Below, piece after piece: positions 44,335 through 54,121 of a stretch of DNA of 64,000 nt. A program made the translations under genes and the position numbers. The notes beneath the pieces are model-generated. The model was given only the letters and a program-made list of their open reading frames with translations, ran no database searches and was not told the DNA's origin. The DNA lies in NCBI RefSeq assembly GCF_002968835.1, contig NZ_PKQK01000003.1:434001-498000 (forward strand), given 5' to 3'. Source of the stretch: Paenibacillus sp. PCH8. Lineage in GTDB: Bacteria; Bacillota; Bacilli; Paenibacillales; Paenibacillaceae. The first letter of the stretch is position 1. The number at the start of each line of letters is the position of its first letter.

Positions 44335-44577
44335 TTATGCTTCGCTGTTGTTATCTTGCTGCATCAGCGATACGCTGCGTTGCGGCGTGAACGTGGAGAT
44401 GGCATGCTTGTAGACCATTTGCTGGCGTCCGTCGCTGTCAATGACGATCGTAAAATTGTCAAATGCCTTGATCGTCCCGCGGATCTGGAAGCCATTGGTC
44501 AAATAGACCGTAGCCGGAATATTTTCTTTCCGCAGTTGGTTCAAGAACGTATCTTGGATGTTGATGGACTTGTTCAT
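44335..44577 (-). CDS. hfq: RNA chaperone Hfq
   Basis: 80 residues from MNKSINIQDTFL (GGGGG eight bases upstream). Sm1 (GFQIRGTIKAFDNFTI) and Sm2 (MVYKHAISTF) are complete. It follows miaA, the usual order, though separated by 460 bases and a terminator. Confidence 0.95.
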   Translation of the reverse strand: MNKSINIQDTFLNQLRKENIPATVYLTNGFQIRGTIKAFDNFTIVIDSDGRQQMVYKHAISTFTPQRSVSLMQQDNNSEA

Positions 44578-44616
44578 TAGCCGTACCCCCATTGGTTCAT
44601 TTGAATTCGTGTTCAA

Positions 44617-44960
44617 GTACTATTCAATATCGCTGAGTAGCTTTCGTGCTATTATATCATGAACAGTTTCATATAATCCACAAAAACCCCTTGTCTACTA
44701 TTTTACACCCCAGTCTTGGCATGCTGAATAACTAGAAGACTTATCCATTATACACCGCTTACTGGTTTTGCAAAAGAGGGATAAACCCTTCGATTTCTCG
44801 GTGTAATTCATGCAGATTCACATCTCGGTGATGGGAATATATTGAGCTTGTTCTAGAGGTTATACTACTGTTTTTTTCGATCTATGATTTTCCCATTTAC
44901 CCGTTCGAATATCACTCAAATCACCTTTTGTTAACATAAATCCCATCTTTCTATGATAAC
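44617..44960. other. Intergenic region between miaA terminator and hfq
   Basis: No gene. A TATAAT on the minus strand (44659-44654) may be the hfq -10; no good -35 was seen. The rest is AT-rich without clear structure. Confidence 0.4.
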
Positions 44961-44964
44961 AAAA

Positions 44965-45001
44965 AACCTCTATCCTTTTAAATTTTCAAAAGATAGAGGT
45001 T
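44965..45001 (-). terminator. Terminator of miaA
   Basis: AACCTCTATCTTTT and AAAAGGATAGAGGTT pair around an A/T loop, then TTTTG on the minus strand, 38 bases past the stop. Confidence 0.85.
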
Positions 45002-45038
45002 CAACATTTCTGATCCAATGCTTTAATCCAGCTCAAAA

Positions 45039-45995
45039 TCACTGAAACTTCCGTTTAATCAACTCACATACCTGCTTATAATTGCCTTCAAAATCTTCAG
45101 TGTCCGTCATATCCACCCATTCAATATCCTTCATATGACGGAACCAGGACAATTGACGTTTCGCAAAACGACGTGTATCCCTTTTCAACCACTCAACAGC
45201 AGCTTCCCAGCTCACTTCTCCTTGCAAAAACGCTGCAATTTCCTTATACCCCAGCCCTTGCATGGATATATGACCTCTGGCAACCCCGCGCTCCATCAAG
45301 GATTTCACTTCATCCACCAGACCTTGTTCGATCATGAGATCTATCCGTTCCTCCACCCGGGCATACAACTTCTGGCGATCCATCGTCAAGCCCACAATAA
45401 GGAGATCATAAGGCGACTCTTTCTTCTGTGCTGCCAACTGGTCGGACCACTTCTCACCTGTGAGATGATTGATCTCAAGCGCCCGTACAATTCGCCGCTG
45501 ATCATTGGGATGCAGACGATCCGCGCTAACCGGGTCCACATCCCTCAATCGATCATGAAGAGCTTGTGCTCCATGTAGCTCCGCATAGCTGAATTGTTCT
45601 TCCCTGAACGCTTCATCCGAACCGCTATCTGAAAACTGGAAGCCATAACATACCGACTCCACATACAGACCGGTTCCACCAACAATAAAAGGCATATTGC
45701 CACGTTCATGGATTTGACCAATCAGGCGTGTACAGCTCTCCTGGAATTCAGCTACGGAATACGGGTACTCCGGTTCATGGATGTCTATGAGATGATGGGG
45801 TACACCCTTCATTTCTTCAATTGTAATTTTGGCTGTGCCAATATCCATTTCACGATATACCTGCATCGAATCCCCTGAGATGATCTCACAATTGAAGGCT
45901 TGGGCAAGCTCGATGCTCATTCTCGTTTTGCCTACTGCTGTTGGTCCAACCAGCACAAGCAGTTTAGGCTTTGGTTTAACTTCCGCTTTCAACAT
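45039..45995 (-). CDS. miaA: tRNA dimethylallyltransferase
   Basis: 318 residues. P-loop GPTAVGKT, the DSMQVYREMDIGTAK segment, HHLIDI, VGGTGLY and RRFAKRQLSWFRH are the family signatures. It adds dimethylallyl to A37 of tRNAs reading UNN codons. It overlaps the upstream methyltransferase by 20 bases. Confidence 0.96.
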   Translation of the reverse strand: MLKAEVKPKPKLLVLVGPTAVGKTRMSIELAQAFNCEIISGDSMQVYREMDIGTAKITIEEMKGVPHHLIDIHEPEYPYSVAEFQESCTRLIGQIHERGNMPFIVGGTGLYVESVCYGFQFSDSGSDEAFREEQFSYAELHGAQALHDRLRDVDPVSADRLHPNDQRRIVRALEINHLTGEKWSDQLAAQKKESPYDLLIVGLTMDRQKLYARVEERIDLMIEQGLVDEVKSLMERGVARGHISMQGLGYKEIAAFLQGEVSWEAAVEWLKRDTRRFAKRQLSWFRHMKDIEWVDMTDTEDFEGNYKQVCELIKRKFQ

Positions 45996-46761
45996 TAATC
46001 ACTCCGTACAGGGTTTTTGCATTCGCCCGATCAAGTATTTCAAATCCCAGCTTGTCAAACTCCATGCTGCCGCGCTTTTCTTTCATAACTACCCGTTTAC
46101 GGGCAACCCGTCTCGCTTCTATAATGCTCTGTTCATCCAATGCATGAGCATTCGCATAATCTCGCAAAGGCTGTATGGAACTTGAATCCAACATTGGTTC
46201 ACGGAACATCGGGTCAAAATATACCGTGTCACAGCTTTGATTGGGCAAGGATCGAAGCAAATCGAGATGATTCGCATGATGCAGCTCAATGCGCCGGAAA
46301 GCTTCATTTACCGCCGGCTTGATCGTCTCATATTGAGACATGCCCTCCACTAATAGTGTATATAGCGGAAGAGAGCTCTCACATGCAATTACCCGTCCAC
46401 TTTTGCCCACTGCAACCGAGAATACAAGTGCATCCGTGCCTAGTCCGGCTGTACAATCGATGATGGTATCCCCTTCATTCACTGCCCCCGCCTCCAGTAG
46501 CGGATCAGGTTCTCCTCTTAATATACGTTTGGCACGAACAAATCCCATACTGGGGTGGAACTCCAGCAACGGTGAATCCTTCCTAAACAATCGTACTTTA
46601 CCCTGGAGTACAACCAGAACCTCCTCCGCCCCATAATGTTCAATCATCATGGGCAGAGACATTTTATTACGCCGTACGTAAGTACCCCCTGTTGTTTCAG
46701 CAAGGTTTCGGGCACGCTCCACAAGTGAAGTTGCTTCCTTTTCACCGGTTGTAATATACAT
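45976..46761 (-). CDS. RsmJ-like SAM-dependent methyltransferase
   Basis: 261 residues. Rossmann loop IDCTAGLGTDALVFS, acidic end of strand 2 in IACESSLPLY, and the catalytic-type DPMFREP. This matches the DUF548/RsmJ family that methylates 16S rRNA G1516 in E. coli; the Gram-positive substrate is not established. It lies between mutL and miaA with overlap, in one operon. Confidence 0.75.
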   Translation of the reverse strand: MYITTGEKEATSLVERARNLAETTGGTYVRRNKMSLPMMIEHYGAEEVLVVLQGKVRLFRKDSPLLEFHPSMGFVRAKRILRGEPDPLLEAGAVNEGDTIIDCTAGLGTDALVFSVAVGKSGRVIACESSLPLYTLLVEGMSQYETIKPAVNEAFRRIELHHANHLDLLRSLPNQSCDTVYFDPMFREPMLDSSSIQPLRDYANAHALDEQSIIEARRVARKRVVMKEKRGSMEFDKLGFEILDRANAKTLYGVINVESGS

Positions 46762-46778
46762 ATTGTCCTCCTAAATAG

Positions 46779-49007
46779 CTACATGACCCGTTTAAATAAT
46801 TTCTCCAGATCATAAGTTGAAAATGAGATCACAATCGGTCGCCCATGCGGACAAGTGTAAGGTTGTCGACACGAGCCCAGACGCTGAATCAGCACTTCTG
46901 CCTCCTGATCCGTCAACTTCTGATTGGCTTTGATTGATGCTTTGCACGAGCACATGATCGAAGCTGCTTCCCGCATTTTTGCAATATCAATGCTTCGTTC
47001 GCTGAGCACCCATTCTGACATTTCTTCAATAATATCTTTCTCGTCCCCTTGGGGAAACCAGAACGGATGGGAGCGTACACGGAATGTTTGTCCACCAAAA
47101 TGTTCCAGATATACACCTGCCTGCTCGAACCAAGCCAGCCTTGTTTTAAGCTTTTCCGTCTCGGAGGGTGTGAACTCCAACGTAATGGGCAGCAGTAACT
47201 CTTGTGAAGCCTGAGCAGGGTTACCAAATTGCTCGTAATAGTACTCGTAATTCACACGTTCATGGGCGGCATGCTGATCGATTAGATACAAACCTTCGTC
47301 ATTTTGCGCGATCAGATACGTGCCATGATGCTGTCCGATCAGACTCAGCTCGGGAAATGCGGGCATCGATACATCCGATTTAATTGCAGCTGCAAGTCTT
47401 GTCGCATCAGGTAAACTTGAAGTTTTCCACGTCCGTTCATTTCTGGAAACCGCAGACGGATTATATGTTGAACGACTTTCCCTCACCGGAGAATTTACCG
47501 AGTTGGAGCGATAAGCAGCAGGGTCACCTTGCCGGTCTGCGGCTGCTCCATGCTCTTGAGAAGACACGGCAACCTGTGTATTACTTTCTATGGAGCTGGT
47601 TTTGCCGCCCTCTGAAGAAGCTGGAAGGTGAACAGAGTTCCCCTTCTCGTTATCAGTATCTTTACTATGGAGCGTATCTCCAATAAGGATATCCCCGCTC
47701 CCATTTCCTAATGCTTCAGAAGGTGGGTTCATCTCGGGTGGCGCTTCGGGTAACGGCATTGTCTGAGCCTGCTCAGGCCCCGTGTGTCCTGCTGGCACAT
47801 CTGCGGGAGCATCCAAATCCAGGTCATCATCTTCCGCAGTCATTTTCGCAGATACGGCAGGTGTAGCAGGTGCGTGTTTTCCCAGCGGTCCTTGTTGCCC
47901 ATATCCTTCTGGTTCTGTCGCATCTTTCAGAGGGCCTCGGGGAAAGAGAAATTGTTCCTGAATAAAGGAACTATCGTCCCCACGCCGAATCTGTTGCTTC
48001 TTGACCTGCGGGATCAGTACCTCCTGCCGCAATATCCCTCGCATCGTTGACTCCACAAATTCATACAGCTCCGCTTCTTTACTGAACCGAACTTCCAATT
48101 TGGCCGGATGCACGTTCACATCGACAAGGGATGGATGCATCTCCAGTTGAACAACGAGTAGCGGGAAGCGATTAATTGGCAGTAGCGTATGATAGGCCTT
48201 TAGAATGGCCTGATTCAGCCCATAATTACGAATATATCTACCATTTACGATGGTGGACATGCCACCCCGATTCGCACGTGTCCATTCTGGTAGGCTGATT
48301 AACCCGCTTACTCGGTAATCCAGATTTTCTCCCTGAATGGGCAGCATCGCTTTCGCCGCACTTGTGCCATAGATCGCGGCAACTACTTGCAGCAGATCTC
48401 CATTTCCGAGCGTCTGAAGCAACACATTCTCATTATGACGCAGCCTGAACGAAATATTTGGATGAGACATCGCCATCCGATAGAGGACATCTGATATATG
48501 TCCCAGCTCGGTCTGGATGGTTTTCATATATTTGAGTCTGGCTGGCGTATTGTAAAATAGTTCTTTCACTGCAAAATCGGTACCTTGGGGTGAAGTTGCA
48601 TCTTCGTGTGAGCGAAGGTTCCCGCCTTCAATCACGATGCGACGCCCTCGCCCGTCATTTCCACTTGCTGATAACACCTCTACCTTGGATACTGCGGCAA
48701 TACTCGCCAGGGCTTCTCCGCGGAATCCAAGACTCGTAATCTGGAACAGATCTCGGCCATGAGCTATTTTGCTGGTCGCATGACGATAAAAGGCGGTTTC
48801 CATATCCTCTGGTTCGATACCTGATCCATTGTCTTTGACACGAATACTCAGGAGGCCACCTTCCTCCACCGTTACCTCAATTTTGGTGGCGCCTGCATCC
48901 ACTGCGTTTTCGAGCAACTCCTTGACGACTGAAGCTGGCCGTTCGACCACCTCACCCGCCGCGATCTGGTTGGCAATATGTTCATCCAGTACATGTATTT
49001 TCGCCAC
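46779..49007 (-). CDS. mutL: DNA mismatch repair endonuclease MutL
   Basis: 742 residues. GHKL ATPase (about 1-330) with ENAVDAGATKI, DNGSGI and GFRGEALASI; a long disordered linker (about 370-540); the C-terminal endonuclease/dimer domain with DQHAAHERVNYE (metal site) and CPHGRP. The endonuclease motif is expected where no MutH exists. It follows mutS by 20 bases. Confidence 0.97.
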   Translation of the reverse strand: MAKIHVLDEHIANQIAAGEVVERPASVVKELLENAVDAGATKIEVTVEEGGLLSIRVKDNGSGIEPEDMETAFYRHATSKIAHGRDLFQITSLGFRGEALASIAAVSKVEVLSASGNDGRGRRIVIEGGNLRSHEDATSPQGTDFAVKELFYNTPARLKYMKTIQTELGHISDVLYRMAMSHPNISFRLRHNENVLLQTLGNGDLLQVVAAIYGTSAAKAMLPIQGENLDYRVSGLISLPEWTRANRGGMSTIVNGRYIRNYGLNQAILKAYHTLLPINRFPLLVVQLEMHPSLVDVNVHPAKLEVRFSKEAELYEFVESTMRGILRQEVLIPQVKKQQIRRGDDSSFIQEQFLFPRGPLKDATEPEGYGQQGPLGKHAPATPAVSAKMTAEDDDLDLDAPADVPAGHTGPEQAQTMPLPEAPPEMNPPSEALGNGSGDILIGDTLHSKDTDNEKGNSVHLPASSEGGKTSSIESNTQVAVSSQEHGAAADRQGDPAAYRSNSVNSPVRESRSTYNPSAVSRNERTWKTSSLPDATRLAAAIKSDVSMPAFPELSLIGQHHGTYLIAQNDEGLYLIDQHAAHERVNYEYYYEQFGNPAQASQELLLPITLEFTPSETEKLKTRLAWFEQAGVYLEHFGGQTFRVRSHPFWFPQGDEKDIIEEMSEWVLSERSIDIAKMREAASIMCSCKASIKANQKLTDQEAEVLIQRLGSCRQPYTCPHGRPIVISFSTYDLEKLFKRVM

Positions 49008-49027
49008 AGGTTTTCCCTCCCATATCC

Positions 49028-51829
49028 TCAGGATAATTGCTGTGCCTTTAATTTGAGATCATTCAATATCTGCATCGCCTGTAAAGGCGTCATATTCATG
49101 ACATCAATATCTTTCATCGAACGGATGAATTCCCGTGCTGGTTTATCCACCACAACTACATCCGGTTTCGTTGCCACTCTCGGCTCATCATCCCCAAAGA
49201 TGGACAGTTGAACCACGTCCGATTGACTTGCACCTGACTGTCCCTTTCTGTTTGATTTCTTGCTAGACTGCTCCACAACCAAATCTTCAGTAGAAGAGGT
49301 GTGATCCAAACTTTCCACAGTCTCCTGCTCCCGGATCAATGGTACGGAATCCGTGTGTTCAAATTCTACACTTTGTACATTCAGACCTGTTTCCCGCTTC
49401 TCGTTCCCGTTATATTCGCTCCCAACGGCTACCTGCGCGGCCGCATGTTCGAACCCATGCAAAAGTCCATTCGCCCGCTCAATAATGCTGTCAGGCAGGC
49501 CTGCAAGGCGTGCGCAATAGATACCATAACTGCTGCTGGCTGCTCCGGCTATCAATTTGCGCAAGAAGTTAACCTTATCACCACTCTCCTGTACCGCCAT
49601 GGAGTAGTTCGCCAGCTTATCCAGACTTTCCTCCAGATGAGCAAGCTCATGGAAATGAGTAGATACGAGAGCCTTGCAACCAATAATATCATGGACGTAT
49701 TCAATAACAGATTGAGCAATCGCCATGCCTTCACTGGTGGATGTTCCCCGGCCCAATTCATCGATAATAATCAGACTGCGCGGCGTCGCTTTGTCTGTCA
49801 TGACCTGGATGTCCGCCATCTCCACCATGAATGTACTTTGCCCACCTATGAGATCATCCGCGGCACCAATCCGTGTGAAAATACGGTCCATGATCGGCAC
49901 TTCCGCCTGACCCGCAGGCACAAAACAACCCACTTGCGCCAGAATGGAGATTAAAGCGACCTGTCGCATATACGTACTCTTACCAGCCATATTCGGACCG
50001 GTAATCAGCAGAATACGCGCCTCATCCTTCGTCATTGCGGTGTGATTGGCAATAAATGCTCCATCACGCATAACTGCCTCTACGACCGGATGACGTCCTT
50101 GTTGCACAACCAGATCATAACCGTCTGTCAGCGTAGGGCGTACAAAGTTACGTTCCGCACTTATCACGGCAAAAGATTGATACACATCAATCTCTGCAAC
50201 CTGTTCAGCCAGCTTCTGCAATCTTGCGATCTCTTTGTTCAGTCGCTCCCGCAGTTCTGCGAACAAGCCATACTCAATATCAACCATTTTATCCTGGGCT
50301 TCGAGGATCAGCGTCTCTTTCTCCTTCAACTCCGGCGTAATGTAACGCTCTGCATTGGCAAGTGTCTGTTTGCGTTCATAACGCCCCTCTGGCAACGAAG
50401 ACAGATTGGATTTGGTGATCTCAATATAATAACCAAACACTTTGTTATATCCAATTTTCAGAGATCGAATGCCCGTCGCTTCACGCTCTCTTGCTTCAAG
50501 CTCAGCGATCCACTGTTTTCCGTTGACCGACGCCTCCCGAAGTTCATCCAGACGTTCATGATACCCTTCACGAATCAAGCCTCCATCCTTCACCGATACA
50601 GGCGGCTCGTCCACAATGGCTTGCCCGATAGACTCCCGCAGATCATGGCAATCATCCATTGTTTCGGCAATATGTTGCAGCGTTATGGAAGATGATCCCG
50701 CGCAATGCTGACGAAGCCCTGGAATTTTGTCCAATGATGACTTGAGTGCATTCAGGTCACGACCATTGGCATTACCAAAAGCAATTCGGCCTACCAGACG
50801 TTCCAGATCATAGATATCTTTGAGTTCTGCCCGCAGATCCTCACGTAATATAAACTGGTTATATAGCGTGTCCACTGCTTCCAGACGCTCATTAATCTTC
50901 CCTTTTTGCAGCAACGGCTTATCGACCCAGCGGCGTAACATTCTCGCGCCCATGGACGTCTCTGTCCGGTCAAGCAACCAGAGCAATGAACCTTTCTTCG
51001 AGCGCTCACGTACCGTTTCCACTAGTTCCAGGTTGCGGCGGGTAAACGGGTCCAGGATCATATAATGATTCGGCTCATACGTTGAAATTTGTGTTAATTG
51101 CCCAAGAGAACGTTTCTGAGTTTCACTTAGATAGGAGAAAAGACGTGCAATACACGCTTGACGTTCAGGTTCCAGTCTGGCCCATACGGCCTCACCAAAC
51201 TGCTGACGAACCAGATCTTCCTTACTCTTCGTCCATGTCGTGTAGACCACTGGGCGACCGATTGGGGAGGCCTCGGCTTCCACTGTTTCAAGCAGCGCTG
51301 CATCCCCCACCAGCTCCGATGGTTCATAGATGCCGATCTCATCTTTGAGCCATTCCTTAGAATAGGGCACCGATGTCACGTACAACTCACCCGTTGACAG
51401 ATCACAGGCTGCCAGCGCCAGCGTATTCTGATTCCCCGTGAGGCAGACCATGTAGTTGTTGGACTTGTCCCCCAGGTTCTTGCCTTCCATTACCGTACCA
51501 GGTGTGACCACACGTACAATTTCACGTCGTACCATGCCTTTGGTTACACTTGCATCTTCCATCTGTTCGCAAATGGCCACTTTATATCCTTTTTCAATCA
51601 GACGCTGTATGTAATTGTCAGCCGAATGATAAGGTACACCGCACATCGGAATTTTGTCATCCGTGCCCCCGTTACGTGCGGTCAGCGTGATTTCAAGTTC
51701 ACGGGAAGCATGAATCGCATCCTCGAAGAACAGTTCATAGAAGTCACCCAATCTAAAAAATAGAAAAGCATCCTGCGCTTCGGCCTTCACTTGCAAATAT
51801 TGTTGAATCATTGGCGTGTACTGAGCCAT
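49028..51829 (-). CDS. mutS: DNA mismatch recognition protein MutS
   Basis: The start MAQYTPMIQQYLQ at 51829 has GGAGG nine bases upstream, giving 933 residues. Mismatch-binding FYELF motif, core and lever helices, Walker A GPNMAGKST, DELGRGTST and STHFHEL. The linker before the C terminus is Glu/Ser-rich, and the end (QAMQILNDLKLKAQQL) keeps the tetramer helix. It acts with MutL to repair replication errors. Confidence 0.97.
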   Translation of the reverse strand: MAQYTPMIQQYLQVKAEAQDAFLFFRLGDFYELFFEDAIHASRELEITLTARNGGTDDKIPMCGVPYHSADNYIQRLIEKGYKVAICEQMEDASVTKGMVRREIVRVVTPGTVMEGKNLGDKSNNYMVCLTGNQNTLALAACDLSTGELYVTSVPYSKEWLKDEIGIYEPSELVGDAALLETVEAEASPIGRPVVYTTWTKSKEDLVRQQFGEAVWARLEPERQACIARLFSYLSETQKRSLGQLTQISTYEPNHYMILDPFTRRNLELVETVRERSKKGSLLWLLDRTETSMGARMLRRWVDKPLLQKGKINERLEAVDTLYNQFILREDLRAELKDIYDLERLVGRIAFGNANGRDLNALKSSLDKIPGLRQHCAGSSSITLQHIAETMDDCHDLRESIGQAIVDEPPVSVKDGGLIREGYHERLDELREASVNGKQWIAELEAREREATGIRSLKIGYNKVFGYYIEITKSNLSSLPEGRYERKQTLANAERYITPELKEKETLILEAQDKMVDIEYGLFAELRERLNKEIARLQKLAEQVAEIDVYQSFAVISAERNFVRPTLTDGYDLVVQQGRHPVVEAVMRDGAFIANHTAMTKDEARILLITGPNMAGKSTYMRQVALISILAQVGCFVPAGQAEVPIMDRIFTRIGAADDLIGGQSTFMVEMADIQVMTDKATPRSLIIIDELGRGTSTSEGMAIAQSVIEYVHDIIGCKALVSTHFHELAHLEESLDKLANYSMAVQESGDKVNFLRKLIAGAASSSYGIYCARLAGLPDSIIERANGLLHGFEHAAAQVAVGSEYNGNEKRETGLNVQSVEFEHTDSVPLIREQETVESLDHTSSTEDLVVEQSSKKSNRKGQSGASQSDVVQLSIFGDDEPRVATKPDVVVVDKPAREFIRSMKDIDVMNMTPLQAMQILNDLKLKAQQLS

Positions 51830-51883
51830 GATCAATATCCTCCATCCCGTTCCTATAATGTCAGGAAGAAACGCGTCGTGGAA

Positions 51884-51925
51884 GGACAATAAGACGGTCA
51901 GGCACTCCGTTCGCGCCTCCGTCTT
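51884..51925 (-). promoter_or_regulatory. Hairpin in the mutS leader
   Basis: Minus strand ATAAGACGG pairs with CCGTCTTAT around GGC/GCC inner pairs. It lies between the amidoligase gene and mutS, after a TATAAT-like sequence near 52010. It may be a weak terminator or processing site. Confidence 0.35.
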
Positions 51926-52033
51926 ATGTGTTTGGCTGTAAGCCACTTCCTTCACGGGTTGCTGCTTCAACTCTTCCGTAGCTAAAACTTATAAAAGACT
52001 TGTTTCTTATTATATCAAAAAAATGTCCATACT

Positions 52034-53284
52034 TCATGAACCTGCCCGAATATTCCAGAGTTTACGAATATCCCGGCTTTCATCCCAGGTTCTTCCCAGC
52101 TCTAATTGACGAATGAACGGAGATGCATACCGTTCATAACGGGCGTATCCGTCCACATTCTTCAGATCATCTAACAAAGCTGGAATATATCTCTGCATTA
52201 CATCGCGCTTTCCTTCATAAAACGCGGTGTGAATTGCAGCTTCAGCCAATGGGCGCTGCCGTAATTGAGTATACCCGCCTGCAATCAGACCTGACAAGGC
52301 CACAACCCCTTTGGCTACAAGAGGGGACACAAGAAAGCTCGGTAATGTGCGATACTCAAAACCACCGTAGGATTTCAGTCGAAAATCACCGAGTGCTCCG
52401 TAACGGGGCCGTCTGCCCGATCCACGAGGATCCTGAAGAAATGCCAGTGGCAATGCCAGATAATTGTCCAGTGAGCGAAGCAGTTCTCCGGTCATATTCA
52501 CGCCGCTAAAATGAATATGACCGCCCAGAGGTAGCCCGCGTTGCGGCATGCCTCCCGCCTGCCAGATGAGCGAATGATCGCTGATGCTACGAGAGGCTGC
52601 TGCGAATGCCTTCATCAGGTGAGCCAGTAGCTCGCGTGGCTCGGAGCTGGGAGCGGGTCTCAATTCGGCAACCGGATATATGCGCCGACCACCAATGGTC
52701 ACGGAATCACAACCTGCCATTCCAGTGCGTTCGAGAAATCTGGAGGCAGGTACAATTTTGGATTCCGGCATCTGTACCAGAAGGAACTCCGGGTCCATAC
52801 CAAGTACCGGAACAGGACTGTGATTCCGCTCCTCATCAAGCAGTTCCTGATGCCGTTTCCAGCTTTCCCTGTAGGCTACAGCGAGGTTGGTCACACCTTT
52901 CCAGGGACGGGGATCAATCGAAATCACCGCACAGCCACCGTTCCCGGAGGCTTCCATTCGAACAGCTCCATGATCCAGTCCCAGCGTATACAATGTTTTG
53001 ATCGCAAGTCGTTCAACACGCCTGTACAAGGTCGATGCCGCTTCGCGCTCCAGTAGACTTTCCTGCGCCCCTCCCATACCACTTGTATCCTTGCGTTTAA
53101 TTCGGATAGCCTGCAGACAACTGATCTCCACATCGTAACGTACACGAAGGCCCGGTTCACGCTTTCGCAGGTCTCGAAGTGCCAATACTTCGATACCCGC
53201 CTGTTTTAATCGCTCTGTTCGTTCACCAGAAGTCATGTTTTGATATCGCCGCAACGCTTCCTCGGTTTGTTCCAGTACATTCAT
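52034..53284 (-). CDS. COOH-NH2 ligase (ATP-grasp-like amidoligase), type 2
   Basis: 416 residues. The segments LGMDPEFLLV, AELRPAPSSEPRELL, GGHIHFSG and FEYRTLPSFL match the putative amidoligase (COOH-NH2 ligase type 2) family, related to glutamate-cysteine ligase and glutamine synthetase folds, with acidic and histidine residues for Mg-ATP. Such enzymes join a carboxyl to an amine. It lies between cotE and mutS, an insertion into an otherwise conserved order. A role in modifying a spore-coat protein or peptide is inferred from context only. Confidence 0.72.
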   Translation of the reverse strand: MNVLEQTEEALRRYQNMTSGERTERLKQAGIEVLALRDLRKREPGLRVRYDVEISCLQAIRIKRKDTSGMGGAQESLLEREAASTLYRRVERLAIKTLYTLGLDHGAVRMEASGNGGCAVISIDPRPWKGVTNLAVAYRESWKRHQELLDEERNHSPVPVLGMDPEFLLVQMPESKIVPASRFLERTGMAGCDSVTIGGRRIYPVAELRPAPSSEPRELLAHLMKAFAAASRSISDHSLIWQAGGMPQRGLPLGGHIHFSGVNMTGELLRSLDNYLALPLAFLQDPRGSGRRPRYGALGDFRLKSYGGFEYRTLPSFLVSPLVAKGVVALSGLIAGGYTQLRQRPLAEAAIHTAFYEGKRDVMQRYIPALLDDLKNVDGYARYERYASPFIRQLELGRTWDESRDIRKLWNIRAGS

Positions 53285-53395
53285 CTCACCCCTCCTTCCT
53301 ATTCAGGCCACTCAAATAAAAATAACCCCGCAATGCGGAGCCTTCTCATGAAAGGTATTCCAGGCACTTGGCGAGGCTCATTATCACCCATTTTT
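53285..53395 (-). promoter_or_regulatory. Structured leader of the amidoligase gene
   Basis: Minus strand GAGCC...GGCTC and then CCGCATTGCGG followed by GTTATTTTTATT. The second stem with a T-rich tail looks like an attenuator ahead of AAGGAGGGGTG and the ATG. No known riboswitch class recognised. Confidence 0.4.
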
Positions 53396-53408
53396 AGTTA
53401 ATTAAGAA

Positions 53409-53431
53409 GAAAGAGGGCTTACGCCCTCTTC
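53409..53431 (-). terminator. Terminator of cotE
   Basis: GAAGAGGGC and GCCCTCTTTC around GTAA, then TTCTT on the minus strand. Confidence 0.8.
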
Positions 53432-53485
53432 AACGCACCTCCCGGCGCATATGATACCTTAACTTATTGAACACAGGCATCAAAC

Positions 53486-54046
53486 TTACAGCTCATCGTC
53501 GAGCAGATCGGGATCGAGATCGTCATAATCTCCATCGCCACTGCCAAAGTCATAATCCTTGTCTTCGTAATCACCGCAACCATCTGTGCAGACCTTCACA
53601 CAAACTTTGGTTTCGGCAACGAGTTCCACAGCGAATTCCCGTTCTACCCGGATAATTACGCTGCTTCCACCTGCAGATACAGTGGCTTCCACACAGCTAG
53701 GTTCCTGCGTTGCATCCGCAGATACTTCTACTGTGGAAGTCCGGTGTTTCGGGTCCAGATAGGACAAAGGTACATGTTCTACATACGACACCGTTTCTTT
53801 CGCTACATCCGTCTGCGAATTTTTGTCATAGGAATACCAAATGTTGATATCGTAAGTACCAATAACTTCAATTCCGTCACCCGCTGATACGGCTTCATAT
53901 TGGTGGTTGATAATCCAAGCCCCCAAAATACTTGTCGGTCCATTCGGCGGAGTCACGGTATGTGTTACGGTAGAGAACTTACGACCTTTGCCGCAGATCG
54001 CCTTCGTGATAATCTCTCTACATTGATGTTTATGACTCAATGACAT
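53486..54046 (-). CDS. cotE: Outer spore coat morphogenetic protein CotE
   Basis: The start MSLSHKHQCREII at 54046 has GGAGGAGG upstream; 186 residues. Typical CotE features: CREIITKAICGKG near the start, YDINIWYSYDKNSQTDVAKE, and an acidic Asp-rich C terminus. CotE directs assembly of the outer coat around the forespore. It is upstream of mutS-mutL as in B. subtilis, with the amidoligase gene between. Confidence 0.95.
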   Translation of the reverse strand: MSLSHKHQCREIITKAICGKGRKFSTVTHTVTPPNGPTSILGAWIINHQYEAVSAGDGIEVIGTYDINIWYSYDKNSQTDVAKETVSYVEHVPLSYLDPKHRTSTVEVSADATQEPSCVEATVSAGGSSVIIRVEREFAVELVAETKVCVKVCTDGCGDYEDKDYDFGSGDGDYDDLDPDLLDDEL

Positions 54047-54121
54047 CTTTAAACCTCCTCCATACAATCATTCACTACAAGTGTATGCAGGGCATCCGTC
54101 TAGGGTGACAACTATTTTCTA

